A stretch of 64,000 bases of DNA from Duganella sp. BJB480 (GTDB lineage Bacteria; Pseudomonadota; Gammaproteobacteria; Burkholderiales; Burkholderiaceae_D): assembly GCA_003416985.1 (NCBI GenBank), contig QVIN01000004.1:665057-729056 (forward strand). Reading direction: 5' to 3'. Below, one piece after another: positions 9,401-15,719 of the stretch. The notes under the pieces were generated by a model. It was not told where the DNA came from and did not search any database. It saw nothing but the letters and a program-made list of their open reading frames with translations. The position numbers and the translations under genes were made by a program. Positions within the stretch are counted from its first letter, which is position 1; the number at the start of each line of letters is the position of its first letter.

Positions 9401-12130
9401 CTGGTGATCTGGTACGAGGACCAGTCGGGCTACCGCCAGCTGCTGCACGAGCAGATCATGGGCCTGATCGCCTCCGGCATCGACGCCCAGGCCATCGACC
9501 GGCCGGGCGGCATCTTCGTGCGCCTGGCCGACCAGATCGCCAACGAGGACCGCGTGCTGCTGCAATCGGTGGCGCGCGCCATCCTCAGCGACAGCCGCGG
9601 CACGCTGGCCGAGCAGATCAAGCGTCCCGGCGCGCCGGCCATGCGCATGCCGCCGCTGATGACGGACAACCGCGGCGACTACGCGGACGCCGGCCCCGCC
9701 ACGCCGGCGGTGCGCCCGCTGATGCTGGAAAACGGCATCGGCGGCTTCACGCCGGACGGCCGCGAATACGTCATCTCCACCAGCGATGCGCGGCGCACGC
9801 CGGCGCCGTGGTCCAACGTGCTGGCCAACCCGCAGTTCGGCTGCGTGATCTCGGAGAGCGGCCAGGCCTACACCTGGCACGAGAACGCGCACGAGTTCCG
9901 CCTCACGCCGTGGCACAACGATCCGGTCAGCGACGCCAGCGGCGAGGCCTTCTACCTGCGCGATGAGCAGAGCGGCCGCTTCTGGTCGCCGACCGCCTTG
10001 CCGGCGCGCGGCAACGGCGGCTACGTCACGCGCCACGGCTTCGGCTACAGCGTGTTCGAACACACCGAGACCGGCATCGCCACCGAGATGACCGTCTTCG
10101 TCGCCACCGACGCGCCGATCAAGTACACGGTGCTCAAGGTGCGCAACGATTCGCTGGTGGCGCGGCGCCTGTCGGCCACCGGCTACGTCGAATGGGTGCT
10201 GGGCGACATGCGTTCCAAGTCCGGCATGCACATCGTCACCGAGGCCGATCCGGTCAGCGGCGCGCTGTTCGCCAGGAATCCCTACAACACCGAGTTCACC
10301 GGCCGCGTGGCCTTCTTCAACTGCGACGCCACGCTGCGCACCCACACCGCCGACCGCAGCGAATTCCTGGGCCGTAACGGCACGCTGGCGGCGCCGGCGG
10401 CGCTGCGCCGTTCTCGCCTGTCCGGCAAGATCGGCGCGGGGCTGGACGCCTGCGCCGCGATCCAGGTGCCGTTCGACCTGCTGCCCGGCCAGGAGCGCGA
10501 GATCGTCTTCGTGCTGGGCGTGGCCGGCCGCCGCAACGCCGACGCCAGCAGCCTGGCGCAGAAGCACCGCAGCGCCGGCGCCGCGCACGAGGCGCTGGCC
10601 GCCGTGCACGCGCACTGGGAGAAAACCCTGGGCGCGGTACGCATCGACACGCCGGAGCCGGAGCTGGACCTGCTGGCCAACGGCTGGCTGATGTACCAGA
10701 CCATCGCCTGCCGCATGTGGGCGCGCAGCGGCTACTACCAGTCCGGCGGCGCATTCGGCTTCCGCGACCAGCTGCAGGACGCGATGGCCACCATCCACAC
10801 GCAACCGCAGCTGCTGCGCGACCAGCTGCTGCTGTGCGCCGCCCACCAGTTCCTGGAGGGCGACGTGCAGCACTGGTGGCATCCGCCGTCCGACCGCGGC
10901 GTGCGCACCCACTGCTCGGACGACTACCTGTGGCTGCCGCTGGGCGCCTGGCGCTACGTCATCGCCACCGGCGACACCGGCGTGCTGGCCGAAAGCATGC
11001 CTTACCTGGAGGGCCGCGCCGTCAAGCCGGAGGAGGACTCCTACTACGACATGCCGGGCCGCTCCAGCGAAAGCGGCACGCTGTACGAGCACTGCGTGCG
11101 CGCCATCCGCAACGGCCTGCGCTTCGGCGAGCATGGCCTGCCGCTGATCGGCTCCTGCGACTGGAACGACGGCATGGACAAGGTGGGCGAGCATGGCAAG
11201 GGGGAGAGCGTGTGGCTGGCCTTCTTCCTGTGCGAGGTGCTGCAGCGCTTCGCCGAGGTGGCGGAGCTGATGCAGGACGTGGACTTCGCCACCGAATGCC
11301 GCAGCGAGGCCAAAAAGCTGGCATACAACGTCGAGCAGAACGCGTGGGACGGCCAGTGGTACCGCCGCGCCTATTTCGACGACGGCACGCCGCTCGGATC
11401 GCACACCAACGAGGAATGCCAGATCGATTCGATCTCGCAAAGCTGGGGCGTGCTGTCCGGCGCCGCCGACCCGGTGCGGGTGCGCGGCGCGATGGAGCAG
11501 GTCAACCAGCGCCTGGTGCGGCGCGATTCGGGCATCATCCAGCTGCTCGATCCGCCGTTCGACAAGGCCGGCCCGAACCCGGGCTACATTCGCGGCTACG
11601 TGCCCGGCGTGCGCGAGAACGGCGGCCAGTACACCCACGCCGCCATCTGGACCGCGATGGCCTTCGCCCGCCTGGGCGACACCGAGCGCGCGTGGGAGCT
11701 GGCGCGCATGATCAACCCGGTGCAGCACGGCGGCACGCCGGAAGGCATGGCGCGCTACAAGGTCGAGCCCTACGTGGTCACGGCCGACGTCTACGCCGTG
11801 GCGCCGCACGTGGGGCGCGGCGGCTGGAGCTGGTACACCGGTTCGTCGGGCTGGATGTACCGGCTGATCCTGGAGTCGCTGCTCGGCCTGACGCGCACCG
11901 CCACCCGGATCACGCTGGCGCCGCGCATGCCGGCCGAATGGGATCACTTCACGCTGACGTACCGCCATGGCGAAGGCTCGTATGTGATCCGGGTGGTGAA
12001 GTCGGCGGAAACCGCCGCGCCGGTGCTGACGGTGGACGGCGTGCGCCAGCTGGCGCTGGCGATCGACCTGCACGATACCGCCAGCATCCATAAGGTCGAA
12101 CTGCTCATGCCGGCCAAGTTAAATTCTTAA
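3437..12130 (+). CDS. ndvB: Cyclic beta-1,2-glucan synthase (GT84 + GH94, NdvB/ChvB type)
   Basis: This giant membrane enzyme (2897 residues; Agrobacterium ChvB and rhizobial NdvB are close to 2830) makes periplasmic cyclic beta-1,2-glucans from UDP-glucose. The N-terminal third holds a membrane pair near 420-480, then a glycosyltransferase domain (about 500-800) with LDTDTQLP near residue 642 and the QRWTRGDWQ motif near 790. More membrane segments follow (about 840-1000). The second half has two carbohydrate-binding/GH94-N-like blocks and a C-terminal GH94 phosphorylase domain whose catalytic SCDWNDGMD lies near residue 2575; in this family it sets ring size. The chosen TTG start has an ACGAGG ribosome site seven bases upstream; an ATG 18 bases later is the alternative. 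The gene stands alone between a terminator and a hairpin. Expected role: osmoadaptation and surface interaction. Confidence 0.95.
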   Translation: MNKSAPLMPDIALGFRESPSGALLSDEDDQDLPLRAELFSAAQMAAHGKTLATHHELSKRGGRDRLLARLAENAAVIDATCDELTAAVKAGRQITPASEWLLDNFYLIEDQIRIARRHLPKNYSKQLPRLGKGAPEGTPRVYKIALEIIAHGDGRVDPESLCRFVDAYQEVATLQLGELWAIPIMLRLALIENLRRVAARVADNRIHRDLANTWADQMTDVAEKNPSGLILMVADMARSNPPITSAFVAELARRLQGQSPALTLALSWITHRLAESDQTIEQQIQAEIQQQAAEQVSIANSIGSLRFLGTMDWQEFVETMSVVEQTLRQDPAGVYGRMEFATRDQYRHAIEKIAKRSRYSEVEVAQQALQLAQAHFEGGDARHGHVGFYLIGGGLAALEKQTGMRRPWLEALQQTSRASPLTSYLGAIAAISLVSTALLLERAARNGVHGPVIVLLGVLALAGSGQLALSLVNWIATLVTRPNPLPRMDFKDGVPTDARAIVVVPTLVYSRENVDDLCEQLEVRFLANRDPNLIFCLLTDFADAAAETLPADAALMEQMRRCVEQLNRKYATHANGQAASPFLLLHRPRRWNPQEGVWMGEERKRGKLQDLNRFLRGGARDKFSLVVGDLGELEDIKYVITLDTDTQLPREAARQFIAAMRHPLNQPRIDSARGRVVEGYGILQPRVTVSLPSENASLYEKLCGGEPGIDPYTRTVSDVYQDVFFEGSFIGKGIYDIDVYEQVLGDRLPDNRILSHDLLEGCYLRAGLLSDVQLYEAYPARYSDDVSRRQRWTRGDWQLASWLFGRVPGPNRKRERNPLSLLSRWKLFDNLRRSLTAPALVLSLITAWRWLPDPWLWAGAVLAVIFVPPLASTAHDLLHRPEDTLWSQHIRAALRRGGMQFAHAILMLAFLPYEAYFSLDAILRSGWRLLVSHKHLLEWRASALTRAADGATGVWRTMWVSPVLALFVGGALLGWRPTSLAPAALFLLAWLLAPAIADRISRPIVRRQAQLTPDQQRFLHQLARRTWAYFERYVGPDDNWLPPDNMQEHPAHVVAHRTSPTNIGMALLANLSASDFGYITVGQMMERTAGTLATMDQLERHQGHFYNWYDTQTLKPLHPIYISTVDSGNLAGHLLTLQAGLTGLYDQPILGPQTVDGVVATCEVLQQSQAGAEAPAMNALLAALAPAPDAGNLQQMHAWLTRVASAAGQLPPLAEAEAHGEAAMWSASLVRQCQAALADLTLLAPWVDLPADAVFDTSLSRVPTLRELAAMIDQPAAVLANDLAPAERDRQLALAGLCAQGAAAAHERMRELASLAQRCGAYALMEYGFLFNPTTNLLAIGYNVSERRLDASYYDLLASEVRLASFVAIAQGQLPQEHWFALGRQLCIVAGKPVLLSWSGSMFEYLMPLLVMPNYPSTLLDQTYNAVIDAQIDYGKRRNVPWGISESGYNTVDASLNYQYRAFGVPGLGLKRGLADDLVIAPYATMLGLMVRPEAACLNLQKMAGLGYMGRYGFFEAVDYTASRLPRGQASAVIRSFMVHHQGMGLLALSYLLHDRPMQRRFESDPLLQSTLLVLQERSPEAGAFYSNTSELAAIRSSVPEQAMPMRILSQHTTPVPETQLLSNGRYHVMVTNAGGSYSRWKDLAVTRWREDSTRDNWGNFCYVRDMEDGRFWSTTYQPTLVDPRKHEVIFSEGRAEFRRSDRNIDLYTEIVVSPEDDIELRRTRITNKSDRVRTIEVTSFAEVVMAPAAADAAHPAFSKLFVQTEILRDENAILCTRRPRGQADVMPWLMHSMMVHDAAVTEVSFETDRSRFIGRGNTAAAPDAMLSGEPLSGAEGSVLDPVVAIRHTITLQPDQTAIVDIVTGMTEQRDAALHLIDKYQDRHLADRVFELAWTHSQVVLRQLNASEADAQLYGRLANSVIYPNAALRADAGTLAKNQRGQSGLWAYAISGDLPIVLLQIKDPANIELARQLVQAHAYWRLKGLVVDLVIWYEDQSGYRQLLHEQIMGLIASGIDAQAIDRPGGIFVRLADQIANEDRVLLQSVARAILSDSRGTLAEQIKRPGAPAMRMPPLMTDNRGDYADAGPATPAVRPLMLENGIGGFTPDGREYVISTSDARRTPAPWSNVLANPQFGCVISESGQAYTWHENAHEFRLTPWHNDPVSDASGEAFYLRDEQSGRFWSPTALPARGNGGYVTRHGFGYSVFEHTETGIATEMTVFVATDAPIKYTVLKVRNDSLVARRLSATGYVEWVLGDMRSKSGMHIVTEADPVSGALFARNPYNTEFTGRVAFFNCDATLRTHTADRSEFLGRNGTLAAPAALRRSRLSGKIGAGLDACAAIQVPFDLLPGQEREIVFVLGVAGRRNADASSLAQKHRSAGAAHEALAAVHAHWEKTLGAVRIDTPEPELDLLANGWLMYQTIACRMWARSGYYQSGGAFGFRDQLQDAMATIHTQPQLLRDQLLLCAAHQFLEGDVQHWWHPPSDRGVRTHCSDDYLWLPLGAWRYVIATGDTGVLAESMPYLEGRAVKPEEDSYYDMPGRSSESGTLYEHCVRAIRNGLRFGEHGLPLIGSCDWNDGMDKVGEHGKGESVWLAFFLCEVLQRFAEVAELMQDVDFATECRSEAKKLAYNVEQNAWDGQWYRRAYFDDGTPLGSHTNEECQIDSISQSWGVLSGAADPVRVRGAMEQVNQRLVRRDSGIIQLLDPPFDKAGPNPGYIRGYVPGVRENGGQYTHAAIWTAMAFARLGDTERAWELARMINPVQHGGTPEGMARYKVEPYVVTADVYAVAPHVGRGGWSWYTGSSGWMYRLILESLLGLTRTATRITLAPRMPAEWDHFTLTYRHGEGSYVIRVVKSAETAAPVLTVDGVRQLALAIDLHDTASIHKVELLMPAKLNS

Positions 12131-12167
12131 CAGAGTGTCCCATTCTGGACATTTTCATCATCGGTAC

Positions 12168-12197
12168 AACGGCGCGAAAATTTAGTTTCGCGCCGTT
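12168..12197 (+). terminator. 12-bp perfect hairpin downstream of the glucan synthase
   Basis: AACGGCGCGAAA (12168-12179) pairs perfectly with TTTCGCGCCGTT (12186-12197) around a 6-base loop, 38 bp after the glucan synthase stop. No T-run follows, so it may be a weak or protein-assisted terminator or an mRNA-stabilising end. A smaller TGTCC-N6-GGACA repeat (12136-12151) precedes it. The rest of the 200-bp gap to the next gene shows no clear promoter. Confidence 0.55.
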
Positions 12198-12336
12198 GTC
12201 GCGTGCGCGCCCAGTAGCCACCGCATTTATTCCAAAGACCTCTGAATAGCCAAGCAAATTCGAATTGGTTCGTCATCTTCCTGTCATGCATAGTTGCCAA
12301 TATTTTGGATCCCCAACCGCAGAGAGAAAGAACCTG

Positions 12337-14493
12337 ATGAACAAATCTAAGATGCTGTCCCGGCTCGCGATGATGTTGATGCTGTCCTCCGGCGCGATTG
12401 GCGCGGTCCACGCGTCCAAGGCCGACCACCACGAATTCGAGGCCACGCTGCACGCGCCCTTCGCCGCCGACGGCGCCGACCAGGACCGGCCGGAAGCCCG
12501 CACCTTCAAGCTCGCCTTCGATTTCCCGCTGCTGGAGCGCGAACAGGACGTGCGCTGGCGCCTGGAGCTGGTCAGCCCGGACGGCGTGGTGGTCCAGCAG
12601 TGGCAGGGCGTGCAGCGCATCGCCGGCAAGCCGGTCGACGTCAGCATCGCGTGGGACGGCCGGGCCGATGGCTTGATCCTGACCGATGGCGTCTACCTGG
12701 CGCGCATGCAGGCCGTCACCGGCGAGGAGACGGTCGAACAAAGCTGGGACATCTCGGTGGGCCGCAATCCTGCGCAGGCCATGCCGGCCTTCAAAGCGCT
12801 GCCGACCAACACCGCGCGGGCGCGCCCGACGCGCCAGGCCGGCCTGGTGGCGCAAAGCGTGGCCGCGACATCGTCGCTGCCGTACACCATCTACCTCGGC
12901 AACCTGCACAGCCAGACCAACCACAGCGACGGCGGCGGCCCGCTGGGCAGCTGCACCGGCGCGCAGGCGCCGCAAAGCGCGGCCCTGGGACCGGCCGACG
13001 CCTACCAGTACGCCATGAACAAGGGCCTCGATTTCCTGATGGCCTCCGAGCACAATCACATGTACGACGGTTCCGACGGCACCAACGCCTCGGCCGATCC
13101 GGCCACCGCCAAGGCGCTGTTCCAGTCCGGGCTGACCGCCGCCGCCAACTTCAACAGCGCGCACGCCAACTTCCTCGGCATGTATGGGCTGGAGTGGGGC
13201 GTGATCAACAACGGCGGCCATATGAACATCTTCAACACCACCGAGTTGCTGGGATGGGAGAGCAACAGCAGCGGCCAGCTGATCGCCGACACGCTGACGC
13301 CGAAGAACGACTACGCCGCGCTGTACACGCTGATGCGCCAGCGCGGCTACATCGGCCAGTTCAACCATCCCGAATCGTCGGGCCAGTTCCTGGTCAACGG
13401 CACGGCGCTGGGCTACACCGCCGACGGCGACCAGGCGATGGCGCTGTGCGAAGTGCTCAACACCTCGGCCTTCTCCACCAACACCAGCGAGAGCGAGACC
13501 GGCCGCAGCACCTACGAAGGCGCCTGCAACAAGGCGCTGGAGGCGGGCTACCACGTCGCCTTCTCCAGCGACCAGGACAACCACTGCGCCAACTGGGGCG
13601 CGTCCTACACCAACCGCACCGGCGTGCTGCTGCCGACCGGCACGCCGCTGACCACCGCCAGCATGATCGCCGCCATCAAGGCGCGCCGCGTGTTCGCCAC
13701 GATGGACAAGACCTCGCAGCTGATCCTGACCGCCAACGGCCACGTGATGGGCGAGCGCTTCACCAACAGCGGCACCCTGAACCTGGTGGCCAACTTCGCC
13801 AGCAGCAGCGGCAAGACGGTATCGTCGGTGAAGATGTACGAGGGTGTCCCGGGCCGCAACGGCACGGTGACGCAGCTGTCGGCCACCGCCAGCACCACCA
13901 TCACGCCGGCCGTGGGCGAGCACTTCTACTACGCCAAGATCACCCAGAACGACGGCAACATCCTGTGGTCGGCGCCGGTGTGGGTCACGCAGACCAGCGG
14001 CGGCGGCACCACCACGCCGCCCACGGCCACGCAGCTGATCGTCAACGGCGGCTTCGAGTCGGGCGCCGCATCGTGGACCGCGACGTCGGGCGTGATCAGC
14101 AACGACGCGAGCCAGGCCGCGCATGCGGGTAGCTACAAGGCCTGGCTGGACGGCTACGGCAGCGCCCACACGGACACGCTGTACCAGACCGTGACGATAC
14201 CGGCCGACGCCACCAGCGCCACGCTGGCGTTCTGGCTGCAGGTGGTGTCCGACGAGACCACCACCACCACCGCCTACGACACGCTCAAGGTGCAGGTGCG
14301 CAGCGGCGCCAACGCGGTGCTGGCGACGCTGGCGACGTATTCGAATCTGAACAAGGGCAGCACGTATGTGCAGAAGAGTTTCGACCTGTCGGCCTACAAG
14401 GGCCAGACGGTGAGGATATACTTCGAGGGTGTGGAAGGTTCGACGGTGTCGACCGCGTTCCTGATCGACGACGTCACGCTGAACGTGCAGTAA
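12337..14493 (+). CDS. Secreted PHP/CehA-type metallohydrolase with C-terminal carbohydrate-binding-like domain
   Basis: The 718-residue product starts with a clear signal peptide (MNKSKMLSRLAMMLMLSSGAI, cleaved after VHA-S). An N-terminal beta-rich region (30-175) precedes a PHP-like domain whose first metal motif, NLHSQTNHSDGG, begins near residue 190. Further candidate ligands lie in ASEHNHMYDG, FNHPESSG and SSDQDNHCANWG. This pattern matches the CehA/McbA group of secreted PHP phosphoesterase-like hydrolases. The C-terminus (about 568-718) begins NGGFESGAASW, a signature of jelly-roll carbohydrate-binding or galactose-binding-like domains. ATG 12337 was chosen because it opens the signal peptide and has AGAGAGAAAG upstream; the frame is open further 5' but lacks an export signal. 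The substrate is unknown; an extracellular phosphoester or carbohydrate-linked ester is plausible. Confidence 0.8.
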   Translation: MNKSKMLSRLAMMLMLSSGAIGAVHASKADHHEFEATLHAPFAADGADQDRPEARTFKLAFDFPLLEREQDVRWRLELVSPDGVVVQQWQGVQRIAGKPVDVSIAWDGRADGLILTDGVYLARMQAVTGEETVEQSWDISVGRNPAQAMPAFKALPTNTARARPTRQAGLVAQSVAATSSLPYTIYLGNLHSQTNHSDGGGPLGSCTGAQAPQSAALGPADAYQYAMNKGLDFLMASEHNHMYDGSDGTNASADPATAKALFQSGLTAAANFNSAHANFLGMYGLEWGVINNGGHMNIFNTTELLGWESNSSGQLIADTLTPKNDYAALYTLMRQRGYIGQFNHPESSGQFLVNGTALGYTADGDQAMALCEVLNTSAFSTNTSESETGRSTYEGACNKALEAGYHVAFSSDQDNHCANWGASYTNRTGVLLPTGTPLTTASMIAAIKARRVFATMDKTSQLILTANGHVMGERFTNSGTLNLVANFASSSGKTVSSVKMYEGVPGRNGTVTQLSATASTTITPAVGEHFYYAKITQNDGNILWSAPVWVTQTSGGGTTTPPTATQLIVNGGFESGAASWTATSGVISNDASQAAHAGSYKAWLDGYGSAHTDTLYQTVTIPADATSATLAFWLQVVSDETTTTTAYDTLKVQVRSGANAVLATLATYSNLNKGSTYVQKSFDLSAYKGQTVRIYFEGVEGSTVSTAFLIDDVTLNVQ

Positions 14494-14499
14494 GCGCGC

Positions 14500-14760
14500 T
14501 TAGTTGGTCCAGGGCTGTTCGCGCTTCTTGCCGTTGCGCGCGAACAGCAGCAGCACGCCGATGCCGAGCAATATCAGCTTGTAGTTCACCGGCTCCGGCA
14601 CCGACACCATGTCGGCCTTTTTGGCCGGCTTGACCGGTTTGGCGATGCCGGAAGCGCTGGTGGCGTGTGCCGCCACCGGCGCCGGTTCTGCCGCATAAGC
14701 CTGAACGTTCAACGCGGAGGCGCACAACACCAGCGCCGCAATTTTGCTCATCAATCGCAT
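14500..14760 (-). CDS. Small exported protein with VPEP (PEP-CTERM-like) C-terminal anchor
   Basis: This short gene encodes 86 residues. A signal peptide (SKIAALVLCASALNVQAYA) is followed by an alanine/proline/lysine-rich linker and a C-terminal tail: SVPEP, a hydrophobic stretch (YKLILLGIGVLLLF) and a basic cluster (RNGKKR). This tripartite tail resembles PEP-CTERM sorting signals recognised by exosortase in exopolysaccharide-producing Gram-negatives, though six residues follow the basic cluster. No larger passenger domain exists, so it would be little more than a surface tether. ATG at 14760 and ATG at 14751 are both possible; AAGGA sits nine bases before the second. It converges with the metallohydrolase and ends 6 bp from it. 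The function is unknown. Confidence 0.7.
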   Translation of the reverse strand: MRLMSKIAALVLCASALNVQAYAAEPAPVAAHATSASGIAKPVKPAKKADMVSVPEPVNYKLILLGIGVLLLFARNGKKREQPWTN

Positions 14761-14812
14761 TCCTTGCCCCTGCCAATAATGAAGTGACAAGTATAATAGA
14801 TTGTTAATTCCT

Positions 14813-14841
14813 CCGCATCCGTGCGGTAACACACGGAGCGG
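14813..14841 (-). terminator. Imperfect GC hairpin between the GDT1 gene and the VPEP gene
   Basis: CCGC-AT-CCGTG (14813-14823) can pair with CACGG-A-GCGG (14832-14841), downstream of the GDT1-type gene on the minus strand. There is no convincing T-run, so termination is only suggested by position. Confidence 0.3.
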
Positions 14842-14858
14842 GGCATAAAGACTTGACC

Positions 14859-15434
14859 CTACGCGCCGAGGCTGGACCCGGCGCCCAGCAGCGTCGCCAC
14901 GCCCAGCACGGCGAACACCAGCGCCGCGATGCCGTGCACCAGCTTGAGCGAGACGCGGTGCGCGATGCGGTCGCCCAGGTAGACCGCCGGCACATTGGCC
15001 AGCATCATGCCGAAGGTGGTGCCGCACACCACCGCCACCAGGCTGTGATAGCGCGCCGCCAGCGCGACCGTGGCCACCTGCGTCTTGTCGCCCATCTCGG
15101 CGACGAAGAAGGCGATCAGCGTGGTCAGGAACACGCCGTACTTCGCCAGCGGCATGTCGTCGTCGTCGATCTTGTCCGGCACCAGCGTCCACGCGGCCAT
15201 CGCCAGGAAGGACGCGCCCAGCACCCAGCGCAGGATGTCTGGACCCAGCAGGCTGGTGATCCAGGCGCCGATCGCTGCGGCGAACGTGTGGTTGGCGATG
15301 GTGGCGACGAAGATCGCGGCGACGATGGGCAGCGGGCGGCGGAACTTGGCGGCCAGGCAGAAGGCGAGCAGCTGGGTTTTATCGCCGATTTCCGCGAGGG
15401 CGACGATACCGGTAGAGACGAGGAAGGCTTCCAT
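14859..15434 (-). CDS. TMEM165/GDT1 (UPF0016) family manganese transporter
   Basis: This 191-residue inner-membrane protein has six predicted helices arranged as two repeats. Each repeat carries the family's E-x-G-D-K-T motif: AEIGDKTQ at residues 14-21 and AEMGDKTQ near residue 118. These acidic residues line the cation path. Known bacterial members (for example Vibrio MneA) export Mn2+. The 285-bp leader contains a yybP-ykoY-like manganese riboswitch on the same strand, which strongly supports manganese export as the role. The start ATG complement is 15432-15434. It is divergent from the M1 peptidase gene. The family call is very secure; manganese specificity follows from family and riboswitch. 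Confidence 0.92.
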   Translation of the reverse strand: MEAFLVSTGIVALAEIGDKTQLLAFCLAAKFRRPLPIVAAIFVATIANHTFAAAIGAWITSLLGPDILRWVLGASFLAMAAWTLVPDKIDDDDMPLAKYGVFLTTLIAFFVAEMGDKTQVATVALAARYHSLVAVVCGTTFGMMLANVPAVYLGDRIAHRVSLKLVHGIAALVFAVLGVATLLGAGSSLGA

Positions 15435-15504
15435 GGGATTTTAAGTGGTACGCGGGCCGGAAACGATTAACCAATGATCCAGGCGCGACTCCGGCCCATC
15501 ATGG

Positions 15505-15627
15505 CCGCACCTCGATCATGGTCTCGTCAAGTTTTTCAACCACCTGCACCACGGTCTGCGGACCGATTATGTTGACACAGGTTCTTGCGCCGGGACGACG
15601 CAAGCCGACTACTCCCCACTTACGGAG
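15505..15627 (-). ncRNA. yybP-ykoY-like manganese riboswitch
   Basis: Read on the minus strand, the leader of the GDT1-type gene contains TGGGGAGTAG (complement of 15609-15618), then GTGTCAACATAATCGG about 40 bases on, then GACGAGACCATGA near 15517-15530. These three blocks, in this order, resemble the conserved loops of the yybP-ykoY aptamer that binds Mn2+. A GGCC-ATGATG-GGCC helix just downstream could belong to the expression platform. The genes most often controlled by this riboswitch include UPF0016/GDT1 transporters, as here. A covariance-model search would settle it; the boundaries given are approximate. Confidence 0.75.
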
Positions 15628-15633
15628 CGAATG

Positions 15634-15682
15634 ATAGCATAGGCGTGCGGATGTACACATCTTCGATACATGGCTATGCTAT
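15634..15682. promoter_or_regulatory. Inverted 9-mers ATAGCATAG / CTATGCTAT between divergent genes
   Basis: ATAGCATAG (15634-15642) and CTATGCTAT (15674-15682) are exact reverse complements separated by 31 bp. Each contains a TATGCT hexamer that could serve as a -10 element pointing outward, leftward into the riboswitch leader and rightward to the M1 peptidase. No good -35 is visible, so the promoter reading is tentative; a shared operator is the alternative. Confidence 0.35.
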
Positions 15683-15719
15683 TCTGCTTCGCGCTTCAGT
15701 CAACATTGAAAAGACCGCC

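Noticed and set aside
9173-12091. 972-residue minus-strand frame in the second half of the glucan synthase gene
   Set aside because: Repetitive Val/Gly/Arg/His composition and full overlap with the GH94 domain. Shadow frame.
14849-14859. AGACTTGACCC, resembling an arm end of the 40-bp palindrome
   Set aside because: Only 11 bases match, and they run into the GDT1-type stop codon. This is too short to call a remnant repeat.
15585-15719. Extended N-terminus of the M1 peptidase
   Set aside because: The frame is open, but using it would bury the signal peptide that starts at 15720.
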